Origin: Flavobacterium sp. N502536
Lineage (GTDB): Bacteria > Bacteroidota > Bacteroidia > Flavobacteriales > Flavobacteriaceae
Length of the DNA stretch: 64,000 bases
Assembly: GCF_025947345.1 (NCBI RefSeq)
Contig: NZ_CP110011.1
Span: 1,054,001-1,118,000, forward strand
Direction of reading: 5' to 3'
Part shown: positions 61,562 to 64,000 of the stretch, piece by piece
How positions within the stretch are numbered: the stretch's first letter is position 1
Layout of the letters: every line of letters begins with the position of its first letter
Made by a program: the position numbers and the translations under genes
The notes under the pieces: generated by a model
The model's database searches: none
The model's input: only the letters and a program-made list of their open reading frames with translations
Told to the model about the DNA's origin: nothing

Positions 61562-62443
61562 ATGAAAAATATAAAACTAATATTCACATCAATGCTGTTT
61601 TTGCTAATAGCGTTCTCATGTGATGACGATGGAGGAACATCAAACATTGGCGCCGTTGAAGGAGCCACTCCAAACATCAATAAAATCGCTACTTCAGATC
61701 AGGGTATAAACATTTTAGCACTGCAAGGTGCGGGAGATCTAAACCTGGGATTAACTTTAGGAGTTTCTACCGGTGAGGTTAGCTCTATGGATGTAGTGGG
61801 TTATTTTACTAAAAGCGGTGTTGTTTCAAAAGCAACATTACAAGCTAATGTGACCACTTTCCCGGCAACATTAAAGTATACTAAAGCAGACCTTATTAAG
61901 GCATTCCCAACATTTGCAAGTTTTGGTCTTCTTGATAAATTAGTGATCACTGCTGATTTAAAATTGAAAGACGGAAGTGTTTTGAAAATGTTTACCGATA
62001 ACGGTCAGCCAGCATACGGAGCTGACGTAGCCAATTCAACATTATGGAAAGTGCAACAAACTTACACGGCACTTTGTCCTTTAAATGATGCTTCTCAGTT
62101 CAATGGAAACTATAAAGTTACCGCTGATACATGGCAGGATTATGGAATTGGAGATATTGTTCCTGTAGTTTACAATGCAGCAAATGGTAAATATGTATTC
62201 CGAATTTTGAATACAGCTAACCCATATTTGATTAACGGAAGTACTTCTTATATTATTGGTACTATCAACCCGGCTACAAATGCGGTTACCGTTACAAGTA
62301 ATGAGCAATGGAATTACGGACCTGGACAGGTTTACACTGTTACAGGAACTGGTAACGTTAGTTCATGTACCGGAGACATTAACTTAAAAATTAGTTTTAG
62401 CGGATCGTCTGACTATACATTCAATTTAGTTAAAGCTCCTTAA
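61562..62443 (+). CDS. unknown surface lipoprotein of SusC/SusD unit 3
   Basis: I do not recognise this 293-residue protein. It has a lipobox IAFSC (Cys20) followed by DDDGG, an acidic stretch of the type that directs lipoproteins to the cell surface in Bacteroidota. The rest is predicted secreted, beta-rich, with no enzyme motif I can see and two cysteines near residues 173 and 265. Its position as third gene after SusD 3, before a terminator, suggests a SusE/F-like accessory binding protein for the same ligand. That role is inference only. Confidence 0.75.
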   Translation: MKNIKLIFTSMLFLLIAFSCDDDGGTSNIGAVEGATPNINKIATSDQGINILALQGAGDLNLGLTLGVSTGEVSSMDVVGYFTKSGVVSKATLQANVTTFPATLKYTKADLIKAFPTFASFGLLDKLVITADLKLKDGSVLKMFTDNGQPAYGADVANSTLWKVQQTYTALCPLNDASQFNGNYKVTADTWQDYGIGDIVPVVYNAANGKYVFRILNTANPYLINGSTSYIIGTINPATNAVTVTSNEQWNYGPGQVYTVTGTGNVSSCTGDINLKISFSGSSDYTFNLVKAP

Positions 62444-62463
62444 TCAAAATAAATTTTATATTG

Positions 62464-62491
62464 AAACCACTCTGTTCACTCAGAGTGGTTT
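62464..62491 (+). terminator. terminator of SusC/SusD unit 3
   Basis: The perfect 11-base stem AAACCACTCTG/CAGAGTGGTTT with a 6-base loop and T run lies 20 bases after the lipoprotein stop. Confidence 0.94.
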
Positions 62492-62513
62492 TTTTTTATA
62501 CCAACAATATACC

Positions 62514-62521
62514 TATATTTG
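62514..62521 (+). promoter_or_regulatory. predicted -7 element of rlmB (possible leaderless start)
   Basis: TATATTTG matches TAnnTTTG and lies four bases before the rlmB ATG. There is no TTG box at the usual distance. It has the same layout as the recR start (TTTGTC.CATGG). Confidence 0.4.
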
Positions 62522-62525
62522 TCCC

Positions 62526-63259
62526 ATGGAAAAAGAACATCAAATATTTGGAATTAGAGCCATTATAGAAGCCATTCAGGCAGGAAAAGAAGTTGATAAA
62601 GTATTTATTCAAAAAGAAATTTCCGGAGAATTAATGAAAGATTTAATGAAGGTGATGAAACGCGCTAACATTAATTTCTCGTATGTTCCTGTAGAAAAAC
62701 TCAATCGCTTAACGCCAAACAATCATCAGGGAGCGGTAGCAACCATCTCCCCTATTGGTTTTATAGAATTAGAACATTTGGTTGAATCAACAATCGAATC
62801 GGGATCAAAACCTTTATTTTTAATACTAGATCAGATTTCAGACGCAAGAAATTTTGGTGCAATTATCAGAACTGCTGAATGTACCGGCGTAAACGGAATC
62901 ATTGTACAAAAAGCAGGTTCGGCCCCGTAAACGGAGACACTGTTAAAACTTCGGCAGGAGCGGTATTTAATGTTCCGATTTGTAAAGTCGAACATATCAA
63001 AGATGCGATTTTTTATCTTCAGGGATCGGGAATCAAAACCGTGGCGGCAACTGAAAAAACAGATCAGAATATATACGACATTACACTAAACGAACCTGTA
63101 GCCATCATCATGGGATCTGAAGACAGAGGTATAAATCCTTCTGTACTTAAAATTGTAGATGAAAAAGCAAAATTACCGATGTTTGGATCAATTGGATCTT
63201 TAAATGTTTCTGTAGCTTGTGGTGCTTTTCTATATGAGGCTGTTCGCCAAAGAAGCTAA
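62526..63259 (+). pseudogene. rlmB: 23S rRNA (guanosine-2'-O)-methyltransferase RlmB, broken by a 1-base deletion
   Basis: With one G restored at CCCCG 62923-62927 the frame continues APVNGDTVKTSAGA and gives 244 residues. The start MEKEHQIFGIRAIIEAI and the substrate-binding domain are followed by the SpoU/TrmH methylase motifs: ARNFGAIIRTAE (motif 1), IIMGSEDRGI (motif 2) and GSLNVSVACGAFLYE (motif 3, with the knot). RlmB methylates G2251 in the 23S P loop. As sequenced it would stop after motif 1. The break matches the window-wide CCGGG/CCCGG pattern. Confidence 0.92.
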
Positions 63260-63334
63260 ATAATACAAAGAATTGGGAATTACAAGACAAATTAATGTCT
63301 TCAAAAAATACTCATAACTTATTCTTTCTAAAAA

Positions 63335-63381
63335 CCTGTAGCTTAATTGCAGTACTGTTAACTACAACCTTAAGCTACGGG
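63335..63381. terminator. inverted repeat between rlmB and the rhomboid gene
   Basis: CCTGTAGCTTAA pairs with TTAAGCTACGGG (12 base pairs, one G-T) over a 23-base loop between convergent genes. There is no T run on either side, so a termination role is plausible from position only. Confidence 0.4.
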
Positions 63382-63406
63382 TAAAATAAACATACTAAGC
63401 CAAAGA

Positions 63407-64000
63407 TTACCTATCCTCCTTTGTCTCAGAATTAGTCAAAATATAATTAACCGGAACATCTGAATTAAAATAAGTCATTAATTCCTCCGGTTCTTCTTCT
63501 ACGATCTCTGTATTTACGAAATTTCCATTTTCATCAAAATGTTTCATAAAGGGATCTTCTTCAGGATTAAAACCCGGTTTCTGCCATTCATACACAATAG
63601 GTTTTGCGTACTCCGGAGTTTTATAAATTAAAGACATAGCAAATCCTGTAATAAAACCTGCCAAATGTCCTTCCCAGGAAATGGTTTTATCTACCTCCGG
63701 AAACACGTACCAAATCATTCCGCCATAAAGCAAAATAACAGATAACGAAAGCGCGACCAATCGATAATACCCTGTTTGAATTCCTTTAAAGAAAATAAAA
63801 CTGACCAAAACATAAATCAATCCGCTCGCCCCAATATGAAAATTTTCACGGCCGATAATCCACGTTATCAATCCCGAAAATAAAATACCATAGGCAACAA
63901 CTGCAAAGGATTGTTTGGGATAAAAAAACTGTAATGCTGCTAATAATACCAGCAGCGGAATAGAGTTGTTGTATAAATGACTTAAATTTTCATGAATAAA
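63407..64000 (-). CDS. rhomboid-family intramembrane serine protease (5' end outside window)
   Basis: The minus-strand frame stays open to the right edge (198 codons visible including the stop). It shows the rhomboid HENLSHLYNN motif at the truncated start, the catalytic serine in HIGASGLIYVLVSF and the catalytic histidine in WEGHLAGFITGF. Membrane segments lie around each. A hydrophilic C-terminal tail of about 75 residues follows the last membrane segment. Substrates are unknown. The true start lies beyond the window. Confidence 0.88.
   Translation of the reverse strand, partial: FIHENLSHLYNNSIPLLVLLAALQFFYPKQSFAVVAYGILFSGLITWIIGRENFHIGASGLIYVLVSFIFFKGIQTGYYRLVALSLSVILLYGGMIWYVFPEVDKTISWEGHLAGFITGFAMSLIYKTPEYAKPIVYEWQKPGFNPEEDPFMKHFDENGNFVNTEIVEEEPEELMTYFNSDVPVNYILTNSETKEDR

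Overview
The window is an AT-rich chromosomal segment of a Bacteroidota bacterium, most likely a Flavobacterium or close relative. The evidence is three SusC/SusD outer-membrane pairs, a rhomboid and an Omp85 protein of flavobacterial type, a UpxY-type NusG paralogue beside a polysaccharide locus, zinc-free forms of L36 and S14, a str operon without tuf, and promoters that fit the Bacteroidota pattern TTG-N17-23-TAnnTTTG rather than the E. coli pattern.

Region 1 (1-18860, minus strand, read right to left) is a surface-polysaccharide locus. It opens with a Wza-type lipoprotein and a Wzc-type tyrosine kinase. Next come nucleotide-sugar enzymes (a WbpP/TviC-like epimerase and UDP-glucose dehydrogenase), a UpxY-like antiterminator, a hairpin and promoter, and then TviB-like dehydrogenase, ManC and RfbB. 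A second export set follows (a large SLBB-repeat Wza and a Wzz), and then an FnlA-like UDP-GlcNAc dehydratase, two DegT-family proteins, a left-handed beta-helix acyltransferase, a ketoacyl-ACP synthase III and an acyl carrier protein cut by the window edge. The last block looks like a pathway that makes and N-acylates an amino sugar. One DegT protein has lost the PLP lysine and has altered surrounding motifs.

Region 2 (18887-26859) holds housekeeping genes: recR, a CoA-binding protein, a MarC-family protein, two adjacent arginine-deiminase-superfamily hydrolases (ctlX and a relative), gltA, eno and carA, separated by clear hairpin terminators.

Region 3 (26947-44497, minus strand) is the str-S10-spc-alpha ribosomal gene array: rpsL-rpsG-fusA-rpsJ, a terminator plus new promoter, then rplC to rplQ with secY, infA, rpmJ and rpoA. 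Three stem-loops sit in the few larger gaps, before rpsH (with its own promoter), rpsD and rplQ, and are candidate autoregulatory leaders.

Region 4 (44582-62443, plus strand) has an Omp85-like outer-membrane protein, followed by a 187-bp tandem duplication of its 3' end, then three consecutive SusC/SusD pairs. The SusC genes share a 40-nt block just before their start codons and near-identical 5' coding ends. The third pair is followed by an unknown lipoprotein. No glycoside hydrolase or peptidase accompanies them. The window closes with rlmB and a partial rhomboid protease.

Five genes are broken by single-base deletions, seven sites in all. Six of the seven sites lie in CCGGG/CCCGG pentamers, which points to systematic sequencing error rather than real gene decay.
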